Assembly: GCA_029339505.1 (NCBI GenBank)
Contig: JAQISU010000348.1
Span: 2,207,501 to 2,271,500, forward strand
Length of the DNA: 64,000 bases
DNA from: Unio delphinus
Lineage: Eukaryota; Mollusca; Bivalvia; Unionida; Unionidae
Direction: 5' to 3'
The position numbers and the translations under genes were made by a program. Below are positions 51,861-64,000 of the stretch, one piece after another (positions within the stretch are counted from its first letter, which is position 1; the number at the start of each line of letters is the position of its first letter). Under the pieces are notes generated by a model. It searched no databases. It saw only the letters and a list, made by a program, of their open reading frames with translations, and was not told the origin of the DNA.

Positions 51861-54220
51861 CTTTGTTCTAATTCTAAATACTCTGAGCAATAGTGTCGTA
51901 TACATTTGATGAGATATGATTGATGCACGAGTCTCATGATTCATTCGTGTAAATAAAAACTAAAATAATTCGAAATAAACAAACAGAGACAGAAAATTAT
52001 AAAATATGCCAAGTGAGCTAATGAAGGAACCTTTAAAATCAGTAGGCTCAGATGTGAAACTGGTCTCATGTAAAACGTAAAGCATAACAGCTGAGTGACA
52101 TGGCAACAGAACGAATTGAAACATTTTTAAAAGTCAGAAGTTCCTGAGCACAAAATTAGGTTGTCAAGTGTATATAATAAATGTTGTGATACAGTGATAT
52201 TCTGTATACAGCGATGTGGGTATTTTGTGAACAATTGTAGTTAATGTTAACAATGGAAAAATACATACAAATGCGATAAAGTTACATTCCATATTGATCT
52301 ATTTGTGGATGTAATACTACAAAAGTGTGACACACATTCACGCACATACACACGCATTCTACTAATAATTGAGAATAAGGCGGATAAAGCGAAGGTTTAA
52401 CTAAAATCCCAAACCAACCATCATACATGAACTAAGACAGGGAGATACATATCTATTAATATGAAAGTTATATGTTAATACAATGGAACTATTGACGCTA
52501 AAAATGGATCGCAGTTTTGCCTAGGAATAAAACAGATTTATAAAAATGCATCAAATGAAATATTTGTTTGCAAAGATGATTTTATTTTCTTCCTGAAAAC
52601 CAGAACAAATTATAAGAAAACAAACTGTACATTAATAACGTCACAAACTTGACGAACATAATGCCTGATGTTGGTTTTGTTGTATTATAAACCTAAAATT
52701 AGACATCATCTCCATTTAAGACATCTAGTAATGATGTATTATGGTATTTGAACAATAATCATTTCTCGGACAACGTTTGAACGTGACACTAGCACGTTTT
52801 TCTAATTTTGTCTGATCACTAATTGCCATTACATTTTCAACTATTGGCCCTTAATTATCTTTAAAGTGGTGTCCTTTTATAACCTGATTTGATAAAATTG
52901 TGGATGAGAAATTTCACGTTATGTCTGACATTGTATTGGTCATAATCTTTTAACTAAACGGTCAAGATACCCAACCTTCTGCCGAATCCTTGAGTGACGT
53001 CAGGTAGCTGGATAATGTAGGCCAAAATAATCATGATATTGTTTACAAAAAAAGTGAATAAAACAAATATAAACAGATAAAAACAGGGCGATTAATTTGG
53101 GTGTTGAAATTGTAGTTATGCAGTGCTTAACTAATGAAAAAAAGGCAACATCTGCTCAGATCAAATGTGTGCAATTTCAGTACGTTTGTGACGTATTGAA
53201 TGAAGCATACAGAAATGTAAACTCAGATGTAGGAATACATATGAGTAATGTTCCTTTGCCCTTAAATAATACTTTCCATAAAAATTGTTTTCATTTGAGT
53301 AAACTGAAATGTATTGATGTTTCCCATTTCAATTTTTCTTTAGTAAAACTTCTTTTTCCAGATTAAACGGCAATGTCTCTCTTTTAAAATGCATAGGTAT
53401 CAAATGTTGTGATCTCTTCAAGTTGTACTGCAAATTTATCCTAAGACAAATGTATAATACATTCATTCACATTATTTCCTCCTGTTGTACATTTTTACAT
53501 ATCTTGACATCATGCTTGATGCTCACTGTTAGAATATATTATTATCATTATAATAAAGTATAAATATTCATCGTTCCTTAAACATTGCGGAATATTTCTT
53601 TTGATGCTTGTAAACAAAACATTCATATTTTAACATTTTTCATGCATTAACCAGAAAGTCACATCTTTAAATAATTATATTATTTTACAGAAAGTTTCTT
53701 CCCGCGTTAGACATTACTAGACACAATCGACAAGAAAATGGAATGCAACTATAAATATTAAACAATTCGCGGTAACTCTAGCAGGATTCACTGATTTTGT
53801 TATTGTATTTCATATGTTCGTAGACACATCGCATTCTTGACATAAATAATAACTGCTTAACATACGTATGTATGCTTAATTTAGGTACAATAGCTGTTTC
53901 TAAAAGTTGGATTTTTCTGTATACAACTAGGCCAAGCTCTTAAAGGCATTATGATGATACCTATATTCAATTAAATTCCATCCAGTACACAAATTCAATT
54001 ACATTTTATCTAAAACGTCAATACAATTCAACCTATCTAGTCCATAAATTCAGTTGAATTATGACTAGTGTGGTTTTCTATATGTCAGGTATAAATCATT
54101 TAATACAATCAATTTAAATTCCTAATATTTCTTAATTTTCAGAAATATATTGTAGTCATTATTTAATTTTTTCATGATGACAATTGAGAAAATTGCTTTC
54201 AAATAATTATTCTTTTCTAG
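51861..54220. other. End of host intron 2, no gene seen
   Basis: AT-rich intron sequence. The 89-residue open frame at 53097-53366 has no family signature or repeat support. A segment near 52826 (CATTACATTTTCAACTATTG) repeats one at 34629. Confidence 0.5.
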
Positions 54221-54292
54221 ATATGTCATGTATCATACCAAAATACCTTTGGAATTCCTGGCTTATATGACCTCTCATGCCTGCCAAGATCG
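54221..54292 (+). CDS. Host Ly6/Ig-like gene, exon 3
   Basis: After the acceptor TCTTTTCTAG the exon encodes ICHVSYQNTFGIPGLYDLSC then LPRS and ends in phase 0 at a GTGAGC donor. It carries two Cys of the three-finger domain. Incoming phase 0 agrees with exon 2 across the 20.6-kb intron holding E2. Confidence 0.65.
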
Positions 54293-54667
54293 GTGAGCAC
54301 TTCTAACATGTAACATTAGCAAGAAAATGTTTTGAATAACCTTACAAGCAAAGTTAGTCTAAGTTTTGTAAAGAATATTGTAATATAGCTTTCTGCAATG
54401 GTTTAAAATATTTCTAATGTGCATTTTAATAACGTGTTTTTGCTCTCTATGACCGGAACATGCGTTCAGACAATATTTAATAATTATTAAAAATATCGCA
54501 GTTGATTATAAATATAGTTGGTCAATATAATTATTATTGAAATATCAATATTTGTATTTTCGGATTTTCTGTTGCAAATAATTATTGTCTACACATGCAG
54601 TAATATACTATTGAAACCATAATACATTTATTTTCTTTAATGACCTGTTTATTACGTGTATATACAG

Positions 54668-54770
54668 CAATGTCCATCTCGACCGAAATTCTGGACCGGA
54701 TATGGAACCTTTTTCGCTGGATGCTGTGAAAACGGAGACGTTTGTGTGTTACATATGCCAGAATTATTTC
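54668..54770 (+). CDS. Host Ly6/Ig-like gene, exon 4
   Basis: After TATATACAG the exon encodes QCPSRPKFWTGYGTFFAGCC then ENGDVCVLHMPELF, ending in phase 1 at TTTC|GTAAGT. The CC.....C end closes a ten-Cys three-finger domain. Confidence 0.7.
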
Positions 54771-54999
54771 GTAAGTTTCTGGTCGCTGCCCTCCCTCTAG
54801 TAGACAGATATTGAGATAAGTGTACCAGCAAAAAAATAAAGAAATTATTAAACAAAATTAAACCAGACTAAATAAGACACTCATTTGTTCGTTTCCGAAA
54901 ATACCGTATTTAAATTTGATCAAATATTCACACATCTTGTGTGGCAAAATATAAATGCTTCTGTGTCAGATGGCAAGACAGAGTGATGAACATAGATGT

Positions 55000-55460
55000 G
55001 CTGGATATAGCAGACTTAACCAGTATCGAAGCGACGGTCATAATAGCCCAACTCTAGTGGACAGGTCATGTCATACGTATGGAGGAGTCTTGAATGCCAC
55101 GTCAGATTTTGTTTGTATCTAGTGAACATAGAAAATTTGTTCGCCAAAGAAAACATTTAAAAGACTCTATCAACCGCAGCCTGAGATGCTGCTCGATATC
55201 TGTGACAAACCTGGAGTCCTGCTCTAAGGACAGAACGGGCCGGCGTGCAGTTGTCAGTAAGAGGTGCACGAAAATCGCCGACGCCAAGGAAAGCAGGAAG
55301 GCCTCAACATTAAGAACCAATCAATGCCTCCAGTCGACACATTAGTCCAGGACATGCTTATCTCGTATCGGACTCATCAGCCACACGAGGATCCATCAGC
55401 TAAGAGCTACGCAGGAGTGACATACTCTAGCCACGATGGTCAACCAGCATGTGAATGACC
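55000..55460 (+). pseudogene. LINE reverse-transcriptase C-terminal remnant
   Basis: Broken frames near 55030 onward contain the pattern IADLTSIEATVIIAQL, WTGHVIRMEES, MPRQILF and RKHLKDSINRSLR, characteristic of the C-terminal end of endonuclease/reverse transcriptase LINEs, followed by RTGRRAVVSKR. Multiple stops and frame changes show it is dead. It lies in intron 4. Confidence 0.65.
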
Positions 55461-56477
55461 ACGATTTGTCTGGACTAGTCATTATAATTAATATATCATG
55501 CACTTTGTTCAGATTATACACGAATATCAATGCAAAGTTATTAATCGCAAGAAGACACGAAACAATTCCTGAAGTATAATTATATTGCTCCAGAATTGAG
55601 AGAACTCTTTTCATTTAACTAAATAGATTGATCCATACGTTCTTTTTGTCTCTTGTCTTGCATCCTTCAACAATAGTCGTGTTTATTAATATATGAGGAA
55701 TGTTATTGTATTCTTCAGTGAACCTTGTGCAAGTTTCTGACACTTAAGTGTGGATAAAATCTTTCCACATATATTGTCTATTAGGTTATGTCAAACCTTT
55801 CTATTACCGATGCCTTTCATCTGAATAAGTTGAAAAGCTTTGGCCGCATCTCAGACAATACCAATTTTAGGTTTTTATAGACGCAAAGGGAAGGGGGACA
55901 TGGAAAATAGTTTCTAATATTAACATAATATTTCTCAAAACTAAATAGTAATTTTATATGAATACCAATTTAGAGCTTGCACAGTTAATTTGACAGAATG
56001 CGGGCTTTCTGTGATCAGGAAGGATAATATTTTAATGGGATACGTATACTAAGCTTTATTGTTTTAAAATGATTGCTAATGATGTATTTCTTACGTATCC
56101 CTTTTATGAGCTCTGTGTTGTGTTGTGTAATTGTGATTTAGCTTCCTGATTCTTAGTTTGCCCATGTAAATTTCTTCCTCTTTAATCTGTATACAGTGTC
56201 TTCTATTTTAATCTACAATATTTGTTTCCAATTGATTGTATATGTGTATTATGAAATAAGGCGGAAGTTATAGTCCAACAGTAAAATCTGTTTTCTTTTA
56301 AAAACTTTCTCTGTGCGACATAATCGCCTAAGTGACAACAATACATGGCAGACTTGAACTATAGTGTTTTTCATATATGTATATAGAGCACGGAAATTCT
56401 TAGATAATTGCCAAACTTAACTGAACATATGTTTACGAATCATGACACTATTGGAGTAACAATAATTTTTCTTTCAG
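55461..56477. other. Host intron 4 remainder
   Basis: AT-rich intron sequence, no gene seen. Confidence 0.5.
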
Positions 56478-56608
56478 CTCCAAAAGTTACACACCTTGAT
56501 CCACCGCGAATATACGGAAGCACGTTACTGGAACTTCACAGTACCGCATACCTGTCTTGTTATGGCAATTCATCCATGACTGTCAATCACACCTGGCTAT
56601 ATAATGGG
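56478..56608 (+). CDS. Host Ly6/Ig-like gene, exon 5 (Ig first half)
   Basis: After TTTCTTTCAG in phase 1, the exon encodes PKVTHLDPPRIYGST, then LELHSTAYLSCYGNSSMTV and NHTWLYNG, i.e. Ig strands A to C with the B-strand Cys and C-strand Trp. I end it in phase 0 at GGG|GTGAGA (56608) because this joins exon 6 in frame; a later GGTAAG (56687) would put exon 6 out of frame. Confidence 0.7.
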
Positions 56609-57072
56609 GTGAGAATCTTAAACAATAGCAACAAAACAAACACAATATCCAATATTCGATGGGGAAAAAAGGCAACAGAAGGTTTTGGTAAGAAACCAAG
56701 AGCCTCAGTAATAATAAAGTGCTTAACAGTGATTGGTTCATTGTAAAAAACGCACACTGTATGGTTTTTGACTTTCAGTATGTGTGTGTGGGTTATATAA
56801 TTAAGACTAATTCGAATACTTCCAACGACTACCTGCTCCCAACGGATGGTTCTGTAAGACGGAGTCCATACTCCTAGGATGGACTTGCCGGCATGAAATT
56901 TTGTATTCACTGCATCATTCCAAGATGTCAGCCACTTCAGACATATAGACTCTTGATACGAGGTTTGCAATTAGTATGCTGTATTTTGAATGTGATGGTT
57001 TTTGAGATTGGGCCGTTTTAGCAAGGCGATCTTCTTTTCATTACCTATAATACCAATATGGCTAGGTAACCA

Positions 57073-59947
57073 TCAGTATACTATATTGTGGGAGGTATTT
57101 AGCTCTGTATTACTGACGAGAATATTGGTTAATAATGGGTTCTTGAATTTTCTATTGTGAAGTGACTGAGGTACTGATAGTAAGTCGGAGAAGAAGATGC
57201 TCTTTAAAATACGTTTGTTTCGGATATATTGCAGAGCAAGGTCTATTGCTCTGATTTCGGCTGTAAAAAAAAAATCGATATACCCTTTGGTCAGCGAACT
57301 TGTGTGTTTTCCACTAACTAAGGGTGCATCAGCCGTTTCCGCATCCTTTGACATCGCAGCATAAAGTCTTGCGTAGTTTTCAAATTCGGAGAGGAGTTTA
57401 TGATAAGAGTTGTGGAAGATGGAATGTTTTGTCTCAGAATTTGTTCCATCGTTTAGCCTAAAATGGACTTTTAGTTGTTTAAATAACCAGAGAGGTGTTT
57501 CGGGATTCGGACGATTTCTGAATTTTAGAAAGATTAATATTTGTAGTCTCAAGGCAGGATGACATTCTAATGCCAAAATAAATGTACGGTTTCTATTTGT
57601 ATTAGGTTGTATTTTGGTTGCAAAATCCAGGTTTAGAGGGCTCGATCTTAATTTGAGAATATGCTCTGAGGATCGCAATTTGTTACGATGTGATAAAGTT
57701 GCTTTGTTCGCTTCAGCGAGAAGGCTTTTACATGGATATTCCTAAATGCCAGCAGAGCGAGTTTTATTGTTTGAAGATGAATTTGGTCAAGCATGTTCAA
57801 ATGCGACTTCCTGGCTGAACCATAAACAACGCAACCATAGTCCAATTCGGAGCGAATACACGTTCTACATAAACTGAGGATGACTCTTTTATCAGAAACT
57901 CGATCAGTGGGTGCTACCCCTTTAAGTAGATCAAGATATTTCAAGCATTTGGCTTTAAAGTTCTTAAGGCGTGGAATAAAAGGCAGTTTTCTGTCTTTTT
58001 GTCTTCGTAACTGACAGAAATGCATACATATCGTGTTTGATTTTGAGAATTACAAACCGTTACTACTGGCCCAATTTCGAATAATGTTCATACTTTGCTG
58101 TAGTTGTCTTTCACTTGTATGCATGTGCTCTGAAGGATAACGTTATAAAATCATCAACGTATCAGGAGCGATTCACACTGGGAGCCAAACACTTAGTGAT
58201 GCTTTTGTAATTTGATGTTAAAAAGAGTCACAGATAAAACACTGCCCTTGGGCACACCCATCTCTTGCTGGTGCATATCAGAGAGGGTGGAGTCCTCTCA
58301 TACCTTGAATTCTCTGAGAGAAGGTTTGATATGAAAGAGAGCAGACATCATTTTAGACACAAATGGAGCAGGTAATTTAGTATCCCGTACCTATATGTCC
58401 TATCATAGGCCTTATCTAAATGAAGAAAACTGCTAGTAAATGTTCCTTCTTAACGAATGCGTCGCGAATAAATGTTTCCAGTCTAACAAGATTATGTCTG
58501 GAGCTGTGGCCATTTCAAAGACCCCATCGAAATGATATACTAAATTTCTAGTTTCCAAGTACCATAGAAGCCGAGAATCGATCATTCATTCCATTTCGCA
58601 CACACATCTTGTCAGTGTAATTTGTCGATTGTTTGTAGAATCTGCTCTATTTTTAACTGGTTGAGGAACCTGTATTACTGTTGTTTCTTTCCAGTTCTGA
58701 AGTACATTACCAGTAATCCTTAAATCATTGAAGATATTCAAAAGAGATTATGAATGATGATTATGGAAGGTTTTGCAAAAACTGGTAATGTATTTTGTTT
58801 TTCTCAGCGGATGTATCATGGGACTTGTCTAAAACTTCCATACGCTCCTTTAGTGAGAACAGTTGGTTATAACTTTACGAGTGGATGGATGTGAATTTTA
58901 AACGTGAGTTTTCCTTTTGAGGGTTTATCTTCGGAATGCTTCCGAAAAGTTAGACAAGGAATGTTTCGAGAAACTGTCAGCAAGAATATTTGCTATGTCA
59001 CGTTTAGAACCAAAAGTGATATTGATCAGTTTCAGATGTAGGAGAGAATAATGTTTTCTATTTCCATTTATTTTGCGGATGTCCCAAATATCTTAACAGA
59101 GGAACAAAAATTTATAGAAGTAATATATTTCTTCCATTATGATGGTATGCTTTCTTTGAACGTGCAGCAAGCTCTGACCAGGAGAATACGGTATTTACCT
59201 AAATATTCGGGCGTCAGACGATTGTTAAGTATCGTCAATGCTTCTCGGTTTTTTGTCTAATGTCTTCCTTTCATTCTTTAAGTAATCCAATTTGTCTGGG
59301 TTCTTTTGCAGATGAGAACTTGTGAATGGATTCTTTTGCAATCTCGGTTAAACTAGAAGAAAAATGGTGAATAGGGTCATTAAATGGGTATCTTCATGGA
59401 GCTGTTTCTTCTGCATTCACGTTCTCATGGTCTCCAAACTAATTTTAGAGTTGATGGGGTCATCTGACCCCTCTCTTTTCCTTGAGAATTGTTTGTACTC
59501 CTTGGTGATTTTGGTGGTGAGATAATATTGAAAGATGTTTGAGCAGATGCCGTGTTTTTCTTTGCTTTGTAATCGGGGATGATATAGCATGATGGTAAGT
59601 CGGGTGGATCTGTCTGAGCTTGAGCGTCCTTTGTTGTTTCTGGATATATTTTCACTACATTGCACAAGGCTGGGACGGAGAGGGATGAGCTCGCTTATAT
59701 AAGCTTTCTGGCCTCTGGATAGAGAATCTTGGAGGTGTACGAAACCCTCTGTATTCCCATCACCTGTTTTCAGGTATCCGAATCATCTGAATTAGCATCG
59801 TGCTTCTTTCCACAGTTGACGCAATGAGGAGTGGCACTGCACTCGGACGATGGGAAGGTTTTCCGCATTGGCCAAATACTTAGCTTCTTGGCTTCTCTTG
59901 CAACGTTTTTCGTGATGGGTGTATTTTCAACATTTGAAGCATGGAAG

Positions 59948-60029
<82 letters not shown>

Positions 60030-60850
60030 AACTTTAACTTCTAAGAATAAAACTTTAGGTACTCTTTGTTTCTTCAAGGTAAGGATAATAGTGTTCGTGT
60101 CATGAAGGCTGTTAATTCGTTTCAAACGAAATCTACGGACTGTAATGACAACTTCAGTTTTCATCCTCTCGATGTTTTCTTTGCTGCTAAGTCCAGCCAA
60201 AGTATGACGTCATTTGATGTGCTAAGGGTTATATGTGCCAAACAAGTTAATGGAATGTCATGAAAAGTGTTAATGTTTTTAATGCTCTCAGTATGTGATT
60301 TACGTTTGAACTTTACTATCAGATCACTTGTTTAATATTTTTAAAAACTCTTGGGTTTGTTGACTAATCCATGTATAGTCTTTGCAACTATAAATAGCGG
60401 AAGTGCGGCAAGTTTTTTAGTTTCATCTTTGGATCAGATGACCATGAAGCGAGGAATAGATTCTATGCCACATGGCTCATCCTCAGAGTCTGAAATAGTA
60501 ATTCTTTTCTTGTGTTGGTTTTCTTTTGGATTTTCCATTTCTTTATTGTTATTGCGTCTACCTTATTCGCCCACCAGCCACGAAGTCCAACAAGGGGACC
60601 CTTTCCAAGTCTCAGGAATACACAGGTGGAACACTCAGTTGTTATGATTTCCTCCCAATTGATCCATTTAGCATCAGCCTTATTGAAAGTCTTCTGAGAA
60701 TAGGAGAAATGATAAATAAAGGTTTAGACAGTATGATCAAAGGTGGTATCAGGATAGTAACCTGGAGAAAGGAAAGTGAGCGAATAAAATCAGACCTCCT
60801 AAAGCTTGGAGTGACCAGCGGATTAGTCGCGAACGGGATCGCTTGACCAC
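57073..60850 (-). pseudogene. Decayed Jockey/CR1-like LINE
   Basis: On the minus strand, from 60850 down: Ser-rich ORF1-like parts near 60500, a zinc-knuckle-like CVNCGKKH near 59800, a Ser/Pro-rich segment (59667-59425), then after a decayed stretch a reverse-transcriptase end (58025-57648, KAKCLKYLDLLKG, LDYGCVVYGSARKSHLNMLD) and an RNase-H-like region (57678-57073, TAEIRAIDLALQYIRNK). Stops and frameshifts are many, and a (TA)n run interrupts it. It lies within the intron between exons 5 and 6. Confidence 0.75.
59947..60022. repeat. (TA)n microsatellite
   Basis: About 75 bp of TA repeats inside the LINE remnant. Confidence 0.97.
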
Positions 60851-61534
60851 CCGTCTAGGAAAAGTAGAGACCAAAGCAATATATTGCACCGGATAGCATC
60901 TGCTCAACTACCAGGATCCTTTCCTCTCCCGACACGGGATGCAAGCCACACCAAACAGGTTGCCTCTAACGTAATGATGACACGTCAGGCCAATTCTTCA
61001 ACTCCGGACATAAATTAAATTATGTTGTTACTTGTAGTGTATTCTCGTTTTATTAAATCTTATACAGAATAAAGAAAAACTTAATATATAATTAAAAAGT
61101 TAATGCATTTGTATTGGAACATATGAACTCGTTCTCTCGGATGAACACTGCACTCCAAAAGGTCGTGCAGTATTAATCCGAAAAAAAACCCAACATATTT
61201 TCTCATGTAAATGCAATAACCTATGACTATTGATACTACTAGTTCTGCTAATATTTATGTCTTTCAAGGATAAAAAACTAGTAGTATATTAATATATTTG
61301 TACAGAGCAATCCAAGGACTTACTGTGCTCATTCATTCACTGCTATTATTTTAACTGCATATCCATTTTTTTCGTATAACCGCACCTCCATCCTCAATAG
61401 CTTGTGACAGTGAGTAAGCTGAGACATAATTTGAAAACAACTAAGCCCACCAACATACAATCATACGTGTGTATATATAAGTAGTGTTTCACCCGGATAC
61501 AATGCCAGAAACTGGTGGTTATTACGTATTCTAC
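60851..61534. other. Host intron 5, no gene seen
   Basis: AT-rich intron sequence between the LINE and the SINE. Confidence 0.5.
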
Positions 61535-61795
61535 TGCTGCTACGGTGGCCTAAGTATTCTGAACGGATGCGGGAAGTCACAAGTTCGAACCCCTTTAGAA
61601 TCATACCAAAGACTATGAAACTTGTACCAGCAGCTGCCTCGCTAGGCGCTCAGCATTAAGAGGTTAGTGTTCGGACTGTTCGGTCTGGTGTCAGGATAGT
61701 GACTGGGTGAGACATTGTGCTACAAGTCTGCGGCATGATGCCTAATTGATAGACACCGCGATAAACTACCACACTATAGACAGGGTAGCGATGAG
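61535..61795 (+). repeat. tRNA-headed SINE
   Basis: A tRNA-like head (box A-like GGTGGCCTAAGT, box B-like GTTCGAACC) is followed by the core GGTTAGTGTT, TCTGGTGTCAGGATAGTGAC, TGGGTGAGACAT. The same core occurs reversed at 640-855. Located about 130 bp before exon 6. Confidence 0.75.
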
Positions 61796-61921
61796 TTGAA
61801 AGGTTCTTGTAGCTACGTTAAAAATCGAAATTATATACACACATGCATACTGCAACTGCTACCTTTTCAACTACTGCTGCTTCTAATGCAAATTTTGCCA
61901 CCATCGTTATTATCATTCCAG

Positions 61922-62084
61922 GGTTCAACGCTTCCTTTGCATGCTGTAGCTCGCGATAGTGCATCTGGAGGTGGAGTTTTGGAAATTAGAAATATAACGA
62001 GGTCAGAGGTCGGGAACTACACCTGTATCATAGCAAAAGATGGTGTTACAGCGAGTACTTCGGTGATGGTTTCTGTTATTGAAG
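61922..62084 (+). CDS. Host Ly6/Ig-like gene, exon 6 (Ig second half)
   Basis: After TATCATTCCAG the exon encodes GSTLPLHAVARDSASGGG, VLEIRNITRSEVGNYTCII and AKDGVTASTSVMVSVIE, the E to G strands of the Ig fold with the canonical DxGxYxC-type motif (SEVGNYTC). It ends in phase 1 at GAAG|GTATTG. The gene probably continues beyond the window. Confidence 0.75.
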
Positions 62085-64000
62085 GTATTGCCTAACCTGT
62101 TGCTGAAAGTTTATTTATCTTTCTTGTTTATCTTTTATTTAATTATTTATAGTTTTGTTGTTTCTTTCCTCTTTACAATTGTTTTGTTGGATGGACGTAA
62201 CTTACAATGAACAACTGCTTACTCGTGAATCCTTTCAAACAAATCCAAATCTTTTTATTTAAATTGTAAGAACTTGCTTCAATCAACGTCATGTTGCCGT
62301 ATTGCATTAACGTGCCGTTGGCCAGTTGTACAATCATCCATATATATTTGGTTTTCGCCAACTTCCCATATAATTAAAACTAGTGATAGTAGTGCGAGAT
62401 ATATGACTAGAAGTAAAATGCACATATCTTATGACGCCATATGAAACATGATATTCTTGTAATGACAATGTTAATGAGTTTTCTTCTGGTTGATTAAACA
62501 TAAGCGATCACAAGAAACGGATCTAACATTTTGTGCATATCTGTAAATTCTGTAGACTACTTTCGGTTCATAATCAGTTACCATCTCACCTTTGGTGAAA
62601 CTTTGCCTATACCAACGTCTTAAACCATAACAATCATCCACACCTCACAGCCTTGATTTGCAATCCCAAATTTCAACTCCACATTAAACAATCGGCCTGT
62701 ACAAACAATGCAATCACACAGTCCTCCCTGCACTCCAGCACTCACATAGCACATGGTGGGCTCTATATTAATAAATTAATGTATTTCTGGCTTAGACAAT
62801 ATGTTCCAACAACTGTTATTAAAGGTCATGGTCATATGACGAGCAGGTGAGATTACGAAAAGTGGGGGATATTTTGATTTTGAAAGATCGATATAAGTAG
62901 AAAGCCAGAACAACTCATAATAAGGCATGTACAGCTTGTAAGATATACGCTAAGAGAGAAAAACATTATAGCTTGATTAGGGGAAGAAATCACAGTGAGT
63001 AGTATAATTTCTTCTGATTAGTGAAACGACACGCAATGACATTTAACTGTACAACACTACACAGCATTAGTGTCGATAATCCTTGGCTATCCGATGGTAG
63101 GGTTAGGTATTTGTTTTTAGCTCTATTCACAAGGCCACTGGAGCGGTGAATTCTGGTCTTGTACTAAGAGGCAAATAAAGAAACTTGCTAGCGACCTGAA
63201 ATATAATGCTTTATTGACTAAATCCGCTGAATAGACAACTGAAATCAAGCGAAATGTTATTATAAGGATTAAACAATCATGGACAATTTTATAGAACTGT
63301 AAATTGTTACCTATTCGCTCACAAAGGTAGTGTAAAATCATTTGGACTTTATTTATTTAGTGAGTGCTTAAGTAAAGAATAAATGCCCACAAAATGATCA
63401 TTTAATCCTATAATAAAACCCTTCTTAATAACTAAAGTAGCTGTTTCTTGTTCTTTTCGTTTCATCTGGACTTTTCAGTTATGTCTATCTGTTTAATACG
63501 TATTGTCCTACACGTGTCACTCTTTTGTGTTTGTCACTGCACGTGTTGCATTGTCCCCTTAGAATGGCCTTATTGTAGATCAACACGTAGGTACTTTCTT
63601 ATTCTTCCTCTGCCCATTTCCAACATTGTTGACAATAAATGCAAAGTCTCTACATATATCATGTTTTAAATTGCTCTACGAAAATTCTAAATAAACATGA
63701 AATACTAAATTACCGAAAACGTTCCTTCGACAAGAGCAAATGTAAGGAATCTTGCAAGTTTCATGTCATTTTGTCAAACGTTATAGCGATCTAACGGATA
63801 CGTTTATCAATTAGAATCACGATAAACAATGTGCGGATGCCTTATGGAAAGGATGTACTATTTGACGAAATCTCAACAGATGATATGTTTAACTTTCGTT
63901 TTAATTGTTTATGCGGAACGTTTTGGAAAATTTGAATTCCTAAAACCATATGCGATATTAATTAGTGGCACGCATTTGCTATGTTCTGTATGTAAAAGGG
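62085..64000. other. Host DNA, no gene seen
   Basis: AT-rich sequence, presumably intron. Short open frames here show no signatures. Confidence 0.45.

Noticed and set aside
53097..53366. Open frame of 89 residues in intron 2
   Set aside because: No recognisable motif, no homologue in the window, and composition like surrounding intron.
56609..56687. Longer exon 5 ending at GGTAAG (56687)
   Set aside because: It would put exon 6 out of frame and into an early stop; the GTGAGA donor at 56608 gives a normal Ig domain.

Overview
The window is animal genomic DNA, most likely from a mollusc. It is AT-rich, with intron-split exons of a secreted Ly6-plus-immunoglobulin type gene, decayed LINE retrotransposons, two copies of a tRNA-headed SINE resembling those of molluscs, long (TA)n, (TC)n and (GT)n runs, and an 8-kb satellite. 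The mollusc assignment is an inference from repeat and gene style, not a database match.

Layout: 1-4690 is host DNA with a reversed SINE and a decayed LINE (ORF1-like and endonuclease remnants). 4690-12880 is a 42/43-bp satellite with higher-order structure; its many open frames are artefacts. 12880-15726 is host DNA with microsatellites. 15727-32810 is element 1 (E1), a 17.1-kb Polinton/adintovirus-like integrated virus with 207-bp terminal inverted repeats (TIRs) and a probable 5-bp target duplication (GCTCC). 32816-35262 is host DNA holding exons 1 and 2 of the Ly6/Ig-like gene and a 39-bp tandem repeat. 35263-51023 is element 2 (E2), a 15.8-kb related element in opposite orientation, with 227-bp TIRs and a GATGA target duplication, heavily decayed. 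51024-64000 is host DNA with exons 3 to 6, three LINE remnants and a SINE.

E1 and E2 share one gene order. A late block runs in one direction: coiled-coil virion protein, pVI-like protein, double-jelly-roll major capsid protein, pX-like protein, adenain-type protease, fibre-like repeat protein, two-helix membrane protein and penton-like protein. The other half carries a short conserved protein, a structured or tRNA-like non-coding region, a NUMOD/HNH endonuclease, a Cys-rich zinc protein, one giant protein joining a B-family DNA polymerase, an SF1 helicase and an HNH domain, a retroviral-type integrase, a parvovirus-like phospholipase A2, a zinc-ribbon protein and a packaging ATPase. Together these cover replication (polymerase-helicase, TIR ends), integration (integrase), packaging (ATPase), capsid assembly and maturation (MCP, penton, pVI, pX, protease) and membrane penetration (PLA2, pVI).

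E1 is almost intact: only the penton-like and fibre-like genes carry single frameshifts. E2 has lost polymerase, integrase, ATPase, PLA2 and MCP to stops and indels but keeps several smaller frames open. E1 ends 116 bp upstream of the signal-peptide ATG of the host gene, and E2 lies inside its second intron. The most unusual signals are the polymerase-helicase-HNH fusion, the self-palindromic TIR modules, short palindromes that have inserted in frame into element genes, a 4x60-bp expansion at the polymerase N-terminus, a conserved late-gene motif (ATTGAAAAC), a shared tRNA-like segment, and a slippery-site overlap between zinc-ribbon and PLA2 genes.
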